Below, piece after piece: positions 1 through 6,791 of a stretch of DNA of 9,790 bases (positions are counted from its first letter, which is position 1; each line of letters opens with the position of its first letter). The notes below the pieces were generated by a model, which saw nothing but the letters and a program-made list of their open reading frames with translations, was not told the DNA's origin and did not search any database. Origin of the DNA: Odoribacter sp036657595 (GTDB lineage: Bacteria; Bacteroidota; Bacteroidia; Bacteroidales; Marinifilaceae). The position numbers and the translations under genes were made by a program. The stretch covers positions 1-9,790 of the forward strand of contig JAVXFZ010000091.1 of assembly GCA_036657595.1 (NCBI GenBank), in the 5' to 3' direction.

Positions 1-350
1 ACAATTTTTGTCAATGCCTTTGTCTGACAGGTTGACGTATCCCGATCCAAAAAAATACGAGATACCTGCTGACCAGTTGTCCCAGAAGAAGTCATCGTTT
101 TTACAACATCTTCTTTTGGTACGCTACGAAGCTCAAATTCTTTAAAAAGCCGGACAGGAAGAAAAGGAAGACTGTCATATTCCGGAAGATTCTCTAAATT
201 CACTCTGGAAGCATCTAACATCTTCTTATAATTATCACAATTAAAATAATGCCTCAACGTCAATTCATGAAGACAAGCATTTAACAATTTTCGTTTACTT
301 TCCTTATTTAAAGAATAAGGAAGAATATTAAATATTTCATCAAAATTCAT
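1..350 (-). CDS. LuxE-family acyl-protein synthetase (partial, C-terminal part beyond window)
   Basis: The first 116 codons of a gene that runs off the left edge. The translation begins MNFDEIFNILPYSLNK and carries LPFLPVRLFKEFEL (residues 61-74), then the ATP/AMP-binding signature TSSGTTG (87-93) followed by VSRIFLDRD, the typical layout of the LuxE (acyl-protein synthetase) N-terminal half. LuxE enzymes adenylate a carboxylic acid and pass the acyl group through an enzyme cysteine to a LuxC acyl reductase, giving an aldehyde; PaaK-type CoA ligases are distant relatives. The start is chosen from the ATG at 348-350, preceded at 5 nt by AGAGG, 12 nt after the stop of the AMP-ligase gene. As the last visible gene of the operon it should act in the same acyl pathway as its neighbours. 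A luxC-like reductase would be expected just beyond base 1, but that cannot be seen. Family call good; substrate unknown. Confidence 0.85.
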   Translation of the reverse strand, partial: MNFDEIFNILPYSLNKESKRKLLNACLHELTLRHYFNCDNYKKMLDASRVNLENLPEYDSLPFLPVRLFKEFELRSVPKEDVVKTMTSSGTTGQQVSRIFLDRDTSTCQTKALTKI

Positions 351-355
351 AAAAA

Positions 356-360
356 CCTCT
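356..360 (-). promoter_or_regulatory. Ribosome binding site of the LuxE-family gene
   Basis: Minus-strand AGAGG lies 5 nt before the ATG at 350, in the 12-nt gap after the ligase stop. It supports the chosen start of the truncated gene. Confidence 0.55.
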
Positions 361-362
361 TT

Positions 363-1772
363 TCAAAAAAATAAACGAACAAGTTCCGCATATTGCACCT
401 TCCCCGAAGAATTTTGAGGAATAGAATCAACTACTTTAATGACAAAAGCCCGAGGATTCAAACCTGTTTTCTGGAATAATACTGCTTTTATCTCTTCCTG
501 CTTATCAAAATCAGTAATAAATACTGTTATTTTATCATCAACGCCAACACAAGCGCAAGAAGATGTTACAGTTTTCACTAATTGTTCTGTAGCATCCAAG
601 CTCACACGGTTACCATAAATCTTTACAAAACGTTTTATCCGCCCCACAATATAATAAAAACCATCCACATCTCTATAAGCAATATCTCCTGTATGAAGGA
701 CACCATGGTTATCATCACTTTTAGACAAATCCGCCCGACATTCAGCATACCCCAAAGAAACATTCGCCCCTGAGTAAACTAACTCTCCATCCACATAGGA
801 TTCTGTTATTTCCTGACCATCCGAATTCATCAGAATAAATTGTCCACCTGGAATAGCAATTCCAACACTACGATATTTTTCGGCCGCCCATTTCCAAGGC
901 AAATAACTCATTCGGGCAGTCGCTTCAGTCTGCCCATACATAACAATAAATTTTTTCCCCGTTTCCTCCGCCTTACATATATACTCCTGAACAAACTCTG
1001 CATTCAATTTTCCGCCAGCTTGAGTCATAATTTTTAAGTCCGGCAGATTCATCTGAAAAATTTTCAATCGCCTTAACATTTCATAAGTGTAAGGTACCCC
1101 AGCCAATGAAGTTGCTTTTTCCCTTTGGACAAATGTCCAAAATTCTTTTTGAATGACAGAATAATCCGTTAGAAGAATTGTTGCCCCTTTCATCAAATGG
1201 CTGTTTATGACCGACAAACCATATGAATAATGCATTGGTAAAGATGTTATTGGACGTTCAGCAGAAGTTATTTCTAAATAATCGGCAATAGATTCAGCAT
1301 TACTTAATATGTTAACACGAGATAAACGAACCAGTTTGGGACTACCAGTACTCCCTGAAGTTGTTAACAATAATGCAAGCTCATCCGACATTTCACACTT
1401 TCTATCAGAATATCTTATTAAAACATAACCGTAAACCTCATAAACGATTTCACATATATCAAATCCACAAAGCTTACTTTTAGGCATCCATATATAATTA
1501 GGCTCATAAGTTACTAATAGATTACGAAGTATTTCCCAATCTTTAGAACTATCAAGCATCACTGCAGGAAAGCCATTATTCAGAAAAGCACAGTAACCTA
1601 TAAACGATCCAATAGTATTTTCACATAAACAAAATATAAGAGGCCGACCAGAAATAGAGCTATTTAATTTATTTAACTCTTTATATAACTGAGAATAAGT
1701 CAGAAAATCACCATAATCTGTTATAACGGCCATCTTATCTGAAAAATTTCCTGCAGCAATAAAAGCCCTCAT
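363..1772 (-). CDS. AMP-forming acyl ligase (ANL superfamily)
   Basis: A 469-residue adenylate-forming enzyme that would activate a carboxylic acid with ATP and load it on a thiol, either CoA or, given the linked gene at 4287-4523, an acyl carrier protein. All core motifs are intact: TSGSTGSPK (residues 138-146, P-loop), YGQTEA (279-284), TGD (361-363, ribose-binding Asp), GRIKRFVKIYG (377-387, hinge) and PQNSSGK (452-458), with Lys458 as the C-terminal catalytic lysine. The protein is full length, if slightly compact for the family. Its ATG overlaps the stop of the transketolase C-subunit gene by 4 nt (ATGA, 1769-1772), with no Shine-Dalgarno, so translational coupling is likely. Substrate specificity cannot be read by eye. 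Alternatives are an amino-acid or fatty-acid AMP ligase; similar ligases sit beside ACP genes in bacterial glycan loci. Confidence 0.85.
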   Translation of the reverse strand: MRAFIAAGNFSDKMAVITDYGDFLTYSQLYKELNKLNSSISGRPLIFCLCENTIGSFIGYCAFLNNGFPAVMLDSSKDWEILRNLLVTYEPNYIWMPKSKLCGFDICEIVYEVYGYVLIRYSDRKCEMSDELALLLTTSGSTGSPKLVRLSRVNILSNAESIADYLEITSAERPITSLPMHYSYGLSVINSHLMKGATILLTDYSVIQKEFWTFVQREKATSLAGVPYTYEMLRRLKIFQMNLPDLKIMTQAGGKLNAEFVQEYICKAEETGKKFIVMYGQTEATARMSYLPWKWAAEKYRSVGIAIPGGQFILMNSDGQEITESYVDGELVYSGANVSLGYAECRADLSKSDDNHGVLHTGDIAYRDVDGFYYIVGRIKRFVKIYGNRVSLDATEQLVKTVTSSCACVGVDDKITVFITDFDKQEEIKAVLFQKTGLNPRAFVIKVVDSIPQNSSGKVQYAELVRLFF

Positions 1773-2749
1773 AATGATAACGAATTATATTTAATAACTA
1801 TATCTTCTGCTACCTGATCAGGAAGAAGACGGTTCTGAGATAACAGATCTTCATAATCACTTGCTAAATTAAATTTATCTTTTATACCTAAGCGCAATAA
1901 TACAGGACTGTTGGATATTTCTGATAAAACTTCAGAAATAATACCTCCAAGCCCACCCATTACATTATGTTCTTCTATAGATACTAAAAGTTGGGAACCA
2001 CAGCTGTTTGTAATAACGTCTATATCAACAGGTTTCAACGAATACATATTAACCACTCTTACCGTAATATTATTATTTTCTAATATCTCAGAAGTTTTCA
2101 AAGCAGTAGACACCATTGTACCGGCAGCAAATATGGTAATATTTCTACCTTCTCTCAATATGGTAGCTTTTCCAATTTGAAAATTATAATCCTTCTGATA
2201 AACAATAGGACAATTTAATCCCCCCGTCAATCTAATATATACAGGCCCTTCACACATTTGGGCTGCCTCAAAAGCTTTAACTGCTTCACCAGCATCTGCC
2301 GGTGATAAAATAGTCATGTTTGGAATAGCCCTCATCATAGAAATATCTTCTATTGTATAATGAGTATTACCAGAATATCCCTGTACGAGTCCCGCCCCAG
2401 AACCAACTACAATTATTTTCAAATTCATATATCCCATGAAATGACGAATCTGTTCACAACTTCTCATAGTAACAAAGGTTGCATAAGTTGTAGCCACCGG
2501 CAGCAGACCTTCTGCGGCAAAACCTGCTGCTATGCCAATCATATTCTGTTCAGCAATACCTACATTGATAAATTGCTCAGGATACATTCTGATAAACCTA
2601 TCTAAACCTGATAATAATGCTAAATCAGCCGTCAGCACCATTAATTTAGGATTCAATTGGGCACTGTCATTAATTGCCATTCCCATTATAGCCCCCCTTT
2701 GGCCTAAACGACAATAAGTTTTGATCTTTGAAAAGGTAAGCTCAACCAT
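1769..2749 (-). CDS. Transketolase, C-terminal subunit (Pyr domain plus C-terminal domain)
   Basis: The second half of a split transketolase, 326 residues from the start chosen here. The pyrimidine-binding domain shows DLALLSGLDRF (42-52) and FINVGIAEQNM (60-70), where Glu67 is expected to activate the thiamine diphosphate aminopyrimidine ring; HYTIED (130-135) and ILSPADAGEA (147-156) follow, and the remainder fits the transketolase C-terminal domain. It should pair with the product of the preceding gene to form a complete ThDP enzyme moving a two-carbon ketol unit to an aldehyde or thioester acceptor. The frame stays open upstream to an ATG at 2800, but I chose the ATG at 2747-2749 because a near-perfect AAAGGAGG sits 6 nt before it and the resulting MVELTFSKIKTY start matches the usual beginning of this subunit. 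It overlaps the N-subunit gene by 8 nt, so coupling is likely. A homologue of DXS-type or dehydrogenase E1-beta function is less likely but related. Confidence 0.9.
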   Translation of the reverse strand: MVELTFSKIKTYCRLGQRGAIMGMAINDSAQLNPKLMVLTADLALLSGLDRFIRMYPEQFINVGIAEQNMIGIAAGFAAEGLLPVATTYATFVTMRSCEQIRHFMGYMNLKIIVVGSGAGLVQGYSGNTHYTIEDISMMRAIPNMTILSPADAGEAVKAFEAAQMCEGPVYIRLTGGLNCPIVYQKDYNFQIGKATILREGRNITIFAAGTMVSTALKTSEILENNNITVRVVNMYSLKPVDIDVITNSCGSQLLVSIEEHNVMGGLGGIISEVLSEISNSPVLLRLGIKDKFNLASDYEDLLSQNRLLPDQVAEDIVIKYNSLSL

Positions 2750-3545
2750 TTTCAACCTCCTTTGCAGCTTGTTCATATTGTATTTGTGACAGGACTCCAT
2801 GATGCCATTCCCTCACCCCCTCCATAAATGATACTCCTTTCCCCTTGACTGTATTGGCAACAATACACACAGGCTTTCCATTTTTTCGGGTTAATACGCT
2901 TAGAAGTACCTCACAATCATGTCCATCAATTTCATAAGTTTCAAAGCCAAATGAACGGAATTTATCAGCTAAAGAATCACTATTCATAACACAAACTGTA
3001 GACCCATCGTATTGTAAGTTATTTTTATCAATGATAACAGTAAGATTAGAAAGTGAAAAATTAGATGCCGCCATTGCTGCTTCCCATATTAACCCTTCAT
3101 CGCATTCTCCATCTCCCACTATGCAGTACACACGATTATTCAATTTTTTCTTCTTACAGGCTATCGCCTGACCTACTGCAAAAGAAAATCCCATACTTAA
3201 ACTGCCACCCGAAAATTCAATTCCCTTTTTTAATGAACGGCAAGCATGACCATGCAAACACGCTCCAATAGTTTCGAAAGAATCTATTTCCTCATCTGTT
3301 ATAAATCCAGCTTCTCTCAACGCCGTATAATAAGCAAGTACGCAATGCCCCTTACTAACAACCAAGCGATCCCGATTCTCATCATAAGGATCTTGAAAGT
3401 CCAACCTAAGCACTCCTCCATAAAGCGTTGCCATTATCTCTATTACAGACAATCCGCCACCTAAATGAGCTCCATTTTTTCCAGACTTAAAAGCCATTTC
3501 AAGAGCTTTTAATCTCATACGCTTTGCCAATTCCTGAATTTCCAT
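2742..3545 (-). CDS. Transketolase, N-terminal (ThDP pyrophosphate-binding) subunit
   Basis: A 267-residue protein matching the N-terminal half of transketolase. It shows AHLGGGLS (26-33, His27 being the conserved active-site histidine region), SKGH (64-67), and the thiamine diphosphate/Mg motif GDGECDEG (144-151) ending at Asn175-Asn176, about 30 residues later as the family requires. Split transketolases of this kind are known in archaea and some bacteria and need both chains. Here the two genes overlap by 8 nt, which fits equimolar production. A housekeeping pentose-phosphate role is possible but unlikely, since the pair is embedded between sugar-nucleotide and acyl-activation genes; I infer a biosynthetic two-carbon transfer in making a modified sugar or acyl group. 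The start ATG is 2 nt after the SDR stop and has GGAGG upstream. Confidence 0.9.
   Translation of the reverse strand: MEIQELAKRMRLKALEMAFKSGKNGAHLGGGLSVIEIMATLYGGVLRLDFQDPYDENRDRLVVSKGHCVLAYYTALREAGFITDEEIDSFETIGACLHGHACRSLKKGIEFSGGSLSMGFSFAVGQAIACKKKKLNNRVYCIVGDGECDEGLIWEAAMAASNFSLSNLTVIIDKNNLQYDGSTVCVMNSDSLADKFRSFGFETYEIDGHDCEVLLSVLTRKNGKPVCIVANTVKGKGVSFMEGVREWHHGVLSQIQYEQAAKEVENG
2756..2761 (-). promoter_or_regulatory. Strong Shine-Dalgarno deciding the start of the transketolase C-subunit
   Basis: Minus-strand AGGAGG (extended AAAGGAGG, 2756-2763), 6 nt before the ATG at 2749, inside the last codons of the N-subunit gene. It argues for this start over the upstream in-frame ATGs at 2800 and 2776, and is unusually strong for this window. 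Confidence 0.75.
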
Positions 3546-3547
3546 AC

Positions 3548-4303
3548 TTACATTCCTCCATCAACCCGGATGATCTGACCGGTTATAAAAGACGCATCAT
3601 CAGATGCAAGATAAAGCATTAATTTTACAATTTCTTCTGGTTTTCCCAAACGTTTCATATCAGAACGTCCCATCATCTCACGCCAAGCTTTTTCTTTCAT
3701 TTGATTAGCCATATCTGTAGCTATAAGCCCAGGAGCTATAGCATTTACCCTTATATTATAGGAAGCCAATTCCGCAGCCAGAGTTTTTGTAAAAAACATT
3801 ATCGCCGCCTTACTACTTCCATAGGCCGTATAACCTTCAAGATTTTCAAGTCCAGCAACAGATCCCATATTTATAATACACCCTTTTTTATTTTTCATCA
3901 TAAGCTTGGACACAAATTGTGTAACAAGCACCTGTGAAAAAAAGTTAATTTGAAACACATCTTTTAGATGAATCATAGAGGTCATTTGTAAAAAACTTCC
4001 TGTTGCTACACCAGCATTATTAATTAAAATATCAACAATAACTTTCTGCTTAAACAGTATTTGGAAAGCTGCCTTTATTTGTACTTCATCTCTTAAATCA
4101 AAATATAATATCTGGGTAGTTATGGAATATTTCTTCGCTAACTTACCAAAAAAATCAGTAAATTCTTCATTAAACTCACGCAAACAAGCTATAATATTTA
4201 CACCTCTTTCCGCAAATAAGGTAATAGCACATTTACCAATTCCACGATTACACCCGGTAATAAGTAAAGTTTTACCCAATAGAGAATTACAAGGATACTC
4301 CAT
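3548..4303 (-). CDS. Short-chain dehydrogenase/reductase, FabG-like
   Basis: A 251-residue classical SDR. The Rossmann cofactor motif is TGCNRGIG (16-23); NNAG is at 95-98; the catalytic tetrad is Asn120, Ser148, Tyr161 and Lys165 (YGSSK), with normal spacing; the C-terminus ends in the common form TGQIIRVDGGM. Length and layout fit 3-oxoacyl-ACP reductase (FabG). With an ACP gene directly upstream and overlapping by 17 nt, reduction of a keto group on an ACP-bound intermediate is the natural inference, but SDRs of this shape also reduce keto-sugars, aldehydes or acyloins. No ketosynthase gene is visible in the window, which weakens a plain fatty-acid-elongation reading. No clear Shine-Dalgarno precedes the ATG; about ten residues before the Rossmann strand is normal, so the start looks right. 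Confidence 0.88.
   Translation of the reverse strand: MEYPCNSLLGKTLLITGCNRGIGKCAITLFAERGVNIIACLREFNEEFTDFFGKLAKKYSITTQILYFDLRDEVQIKAAFQILFKQKVIVDILINNAGVATGSFLQMTSMIHLKDVFQINFFSQVLVTQFVSKLMMKNKKGCIINMGSVAGLENLEGYTAYGSSKAAIMFFTKTLAAELASYNIRVNAIAPGLIATDMANQMKEKAWREMMGRSDMKRLGKPEEIVKLMLYLASDDASFITGQIIRVDGGM
3555..3559 (-). promoter_or_regulatory. Shine-Dalgarno of the transketolase N-subunit
   Basis: Minus-strand GGAGG, 9 nt before the ATG at 3545, overlapping the Asp-Gly-Gly codons at the end of the SDR gene. It supports the 3545 start. Confidence 0.6.
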
Positions 4304-4523
4304 ATTTTAATAAAATTTCTTTCCCCTTCTCATAAGAAGAAAAATCTATAATATCATCCGTTTCAATCATAATATCAAATGCTTCTTCCAAATCAGCAAT
4401 CAACCCCATATGACCAACAGAATCCCACAATTCAATCCCCTGGTATTTTAAACCTAATAATTGATCTTCTCTTATCTGAAAAGTATTATAAAAAACCTGA
4501 TTATATTTTTGCAGTAATTCCAT
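4287..4523 (-). CDS. Stand-alone acyl carrier protein
   Basis: A 78-residue acidic protein with the carrier-protein fold signature. The phosphopantetheine attachment site is Ser35 in LWDSVGHMGLI (32-42), followed by an acidic helix DLEEAFDIMI (44-53) and a short third and fourth helix. It diverges from the fatty-acid AcpP motif (ADSLD) and is closer to carrier proteins dedicated to special pathways, with Trp before Asp-Ser. It would hold an acyl group as a thioester on a phosphopantetheine arm, added by a PPTase encoded elsewhere. Its neighbours give it plausible partners: an AMP ligase to load it, an SDR to reduce its cargo, and acyltransferases upstream to unload it. The 20-nt spacer before it is made of A and T only and has no Shine-Dalgarno; the gene overlaps the SDR gene by 17 nt. 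Confidence 0.88.
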   Translation of the reverse strand: MELLQKYNQVFYNTFQIREDQLLGLKYQGIELWDSVGHMGLIADLEEAFDIMIETDDIIDFSSYEKGKEILLKYGVSL

Positions 4524-4543
4524 AATTTTATAATTTTAAATTA

Positions 4544-5116
4544 TCATCTAAATTGAGAAATAAACTTTCTGAAATCCATCCCTTCTTTGTAGTTTCTTTC
4601 AAAATCAGCATTACCTAAGGATAACTCAAGAAAATTTTGTGAGTCTTTACCTATTCTTTTATATCCGGCATACTCATTCAATTTTAACATAAAATCATTA
4701 TCTTCATGAGTATGAGCATACATTCGCTTAAAACCTAATACTTGAAAAGTGAATATAAATGAATTTATAATCATTTCATACGACATCTTCAACCCGCTAA
4801 GTGTTGTATCAATAAAATAAATGCCTGACTCACACGCTTTATTTATATTATCAATATGAATAATATTATAACATCCTATAGCTTTACCATTTTTGCGAAC
4901 GACCCAATAAAAAATATCCTGACGTTCTTTCAAATTGTCCACAAATTTCAAATGGCTTTCCTCATCAATTAATTCTGTATTCTTCATCCATTTCCGAATA
5001 ACAGGATTATTTCTCCAACTTAACACCTCTATTTTTTCAGTAATAGATAAAGATATAAAATTAACATATTCATATTCTTCTACAGAATAAATCTTTTCTT
5101 TATCGATTTGTACCAT
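4544..5116 (-). CDS. pseH: PseH-like GNAT N-acetyltransferase
   Basis: A 190-residue GNAT-fold protein. WRNNPVIRKWM (34-44) followed by HLKFVDNL (55-62) is the N-terminal pattern typical of PseH, the enzyme that acetylates the 4-amino group of UDP-4-amino-4,6-dideoxy-AltNAc; a core beta strand lies at FYWVVRKNGKAIGCYNI (69-85) and the C-terminal GNAT part is HEDNDFMLKLNEYAGYKRIG (137-156). Position directly after pseG, 5 nt away, agrees. Because a dedicated ACP and acyl-activation set follow, the donor may be an unusual acyl thioester instead of acetyl-CoA; this is inference. The related NeuD/PglD-type acyltransferases have a different fold. It has a roughly 30-residue lead before the WRN motif and no clear Shine-Dalgarno, so the exact start is a little uncertain. 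Confidence 0.78.
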   Translation of the reverse strand: MVQIDKEKIYSVEEYEYVNFISLSITEKIEVLSWRNNPVIRKWMKNTELIDEESHLKFVDNLKERQDIFYWVVRKNGKAIGCYNIIHIDNINKACESGIYFIDTTLSGLKMSYEMIINSFIFTFQVLGFKRMYAHTHEDNDFMLKLNEYAGYKRIGKDSQNFLELSLGNADFERNYKEGMDFRKFISQFR

Positions 5117-5121
5117 AATAA

Positions 5122-6105
5122 TTAAGATAACATTTTGAATAAATCAATATATCTTTTTCGTATCCCAGGAGTAATTAATTCATTTGGCTCATACTGAAAA
5201 CCTCCATTTATCACCTCAGCTAATGCTATTTCCAAATTACTCTCAAAAGATTCAGAACTCATATCATCTAAAAAATAAGCATATCTATGTTTTCCTAAAT
5301 ATTCAGCAAATTTTGCCTGATTATCTACAAAATACCCCACCAGCAACTTACTCCTACAAGCAATTGCTTCAAGACACATGGTACTGGCAGGTAATATAGC
5401 GTATGTCGCACATTGGAATAATTCAGCAACTTCCTCTGCTAAAAGATTTTTAACAAACCTTACTCTTTCGTATTTCAGATCTTCAAATCTATATTTGATT
5501 CCATCCCCAATAATTCCTATTGCATCAAAAGAATATTCAAATCGTTCCAAAACAGAAGCAACCCGTTTGGTTAAATCAAACATATCAGATCCTCCAAAAG
5601 CAAAAACAATACATTTTTTTTGTCGGGTAACTGAACCTCCTCCTTCTACACTTTCAATAAATGGAGTCCTTAATAAGGCCCAATCTAAACCTAAACATAA
5701 AACCGTATAAGATTCTACATCAAATAAACATTTTTCATAGACAGCATGATTTACCACAACATCCGCCACATAATGTTTGTCGTGCATATCGTCTATACAG
5801 ACTAATTTACATCCCTTTTCCTTGATCTTCCGTTGATAATCCGTATCATAAAAATAATTATCTAAGACAACGATCTCATCCCCTTCTAACATTTCCAAGA
5901 ATAGCCCAAACTTCTCCTCTGTGGCAGGGACTTCCACTAATCTACAAATTTTTGAAACCTCTGATCTTTGATATTCCGTCGGTGATTGTGTGACAAAAAC
6001 ACATTCAAAATCATTTTTTAGCATATCAGCCAATGCAAGAGTACGGATGAAATGACCATAGCCTATATCACCACTAGCATCAGCTCGGAAGTAAATCTTT
6101 TTCAT
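5122..6105 (-). CDS. pseG: UDP-2,4-diacetamido-2,4,6-trideoxy-beta-L-altropyranose hydrolase
   Basis: A 327-residue GT-B-like hydrolase that removes UDP from the diacetamido-trideoxy-altrose nucleotide, giving the free sugar that PseI condenses with phosphoenolpyruvate. The N-terminal motif GDIGYGHFIR (12-21) contains the family's catalytic histidine, His18; LGLDWALLR (138-146), FGGSD (170-174) and the nucleotide-binding segment STMCLEA (241-247) follow in the expected order. The length is slightly above that of the well-studied Campylobacter enzyme, with no domain missing. The start overlaps the pseF stop by 4 nt (ATGA, 6102-6105). Its presence makes the pseudaminic rather than sialic acid route the best reading, as neuraminic acid synthesis uses a hydrolysing epimerase instead. 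The legionaminic acid hydrolase LegG resembles the latter and is not a good match. Confidence 0.92.
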   Translation of the reverse strand: MKKIYFRADASGDIGYGHFIRTLALADMLKNDFECVFVTQSPTEYQRSEVSKICRLVEVPATEEKFGLFLEMLEGDEIVVLDNYFYDTDYQRKIKEKGCKLVCIDDMHDKHYVADVVVNHAVYEKCLFDVESYTVLCLGLDWALLRTPFIESVEGGGSVTRQKKCIVFAFGGSDMFDLTKRVASVLERFEYSFDAIGIIGDGIKYRFEDLKYERVRFVKNLLAEEVAELFQCATYAILPASTMCLEAIACRSKLLVGYFVDNQAKFAEYLGKHRYAYFLDDMSSESFESNLEIALAEVINGGFQYEPNELITPGIRKRYIDLFKMLS

Positions 6106-6791
6106 TTTCTATTTAATACTTGATACTTCATTTCGGCCAACTCCCAATCTGTTTCTGTATCTAAATCCTGAACTTCCAATTCTGATAATATAATTCCTCC
6201 TGTATTTTCTCCCCAAAAAGTATTATTCTTATAAAAGGCATCAACACGCGAGAAATAAAACTGTCCGGCATCATGATATATAGTTTCCAAATCCTGAGAA
6301 CGCTTATTGAGATTCTCTGGCCAGACCATACGGATTTTATTATCCACAATTTTTAAACCACGCTGAATAGGATAAGAAAAAGAAACAGCAGCAAATACTG
6401 AATCAAAATTTTCGATATGTAATAGCTCATCAGCCTCTATTAATCGTTTAGAATTTACAAAAGGTGCTGTCGCGTATATACAACAAACATATTGAAATTC
6501 TTTTTTTATTGCTTTATAACATTTCAATACTTCAAATATAACATCAGCCGTAGTGGCATAATCATTCGCTGTCTTTTCAGAGCGCATAAAAGGAACTGTT
6601 GCCCCATATTGTCGAGCTATTGAAGCAATCTCTTCATCATCCGTTGAAACCATTACTTCGTCAAAAAGACCGGATTGTACAGCCGCTTCTATGGAATAAG
6701 CTATAATAGGTTTACCCATAAAAGGTTTAATATTTTTACGAGGAATCCTTTTACTTCCTCCCCGTGCCGGTATAATTGCCAAATTTTTCAT
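6102..6791 (-). CDS. pseF: Pseudaminic acid cytidylyltransferase (CMP-Pse synthetase)
   Basis: A 229-residue nucleotidyltransferase that joins CMP from CTP to pseudaminic acid, producing the activated donor for glycosyltransferases. The CMP-nonulosonate synthetase signature IIPARGGSKRIPRKNIKPF begins at residue 6, with Arg10, Lys14 and Lys19 as the nucleotide-contacting positions; VSTDDEEIA lies at 48-56; RSQDLETIYHDAGQFYF (164-180) is typical of PseF; and DLDTETDW (209-216) is the metal-binding end motif. The gene begins directly after the acyltransferase stop, with AAGGAA 7 nt upstream of its ATG. NeuA or LegF are the alternatives; the HDAGQFY segment plus the linked pseB, pseC and pseG favour PseF. 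Confidence 0.92.
   Translation of the reverse strand: MKNLAIIPARGGSKRIPRKNIKPFMGKPIIAYSIEAAVQSGLFDEVMVSTDDEEIASIARQYGATVPFMRSEKTANDYATTADVIFEVLKCYKAIKKEFQYVCCIYATAPFVNSKRLIEADELLHIENFDSVFAAVSFSYPIQRGLKIVDNKIRMVWPENLNKRSQDLETIYHDAGQFYFSRVDAFYKNNTFWGENTGGIILSELEVQDLDTETDWELAEMKYQVLNRK

Noticed and set aside
2750..2800. Longer N-terminus for the transketolase C-subunit starting at 2800
   Set aside because: The extra 17 residues overlap the end of the N-subunit gene, have no family resemblance, and a near-perfect Shine-Dalgarno precedes the ATG at 2749.
4524..4550. A/T-only spacer with imperfect palindromes before the ACP gene, considered as an internal promoter or terminator
   Set aside because: Just 20 nt long, without a G+C stem or a consensus element; A+T bias alone explains it.
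6161..6349. Minus-strand 62-codon frame inside pseF
   Set aside because: It is in another frame of the same strand, entirely within a gene with all PseF motifs.
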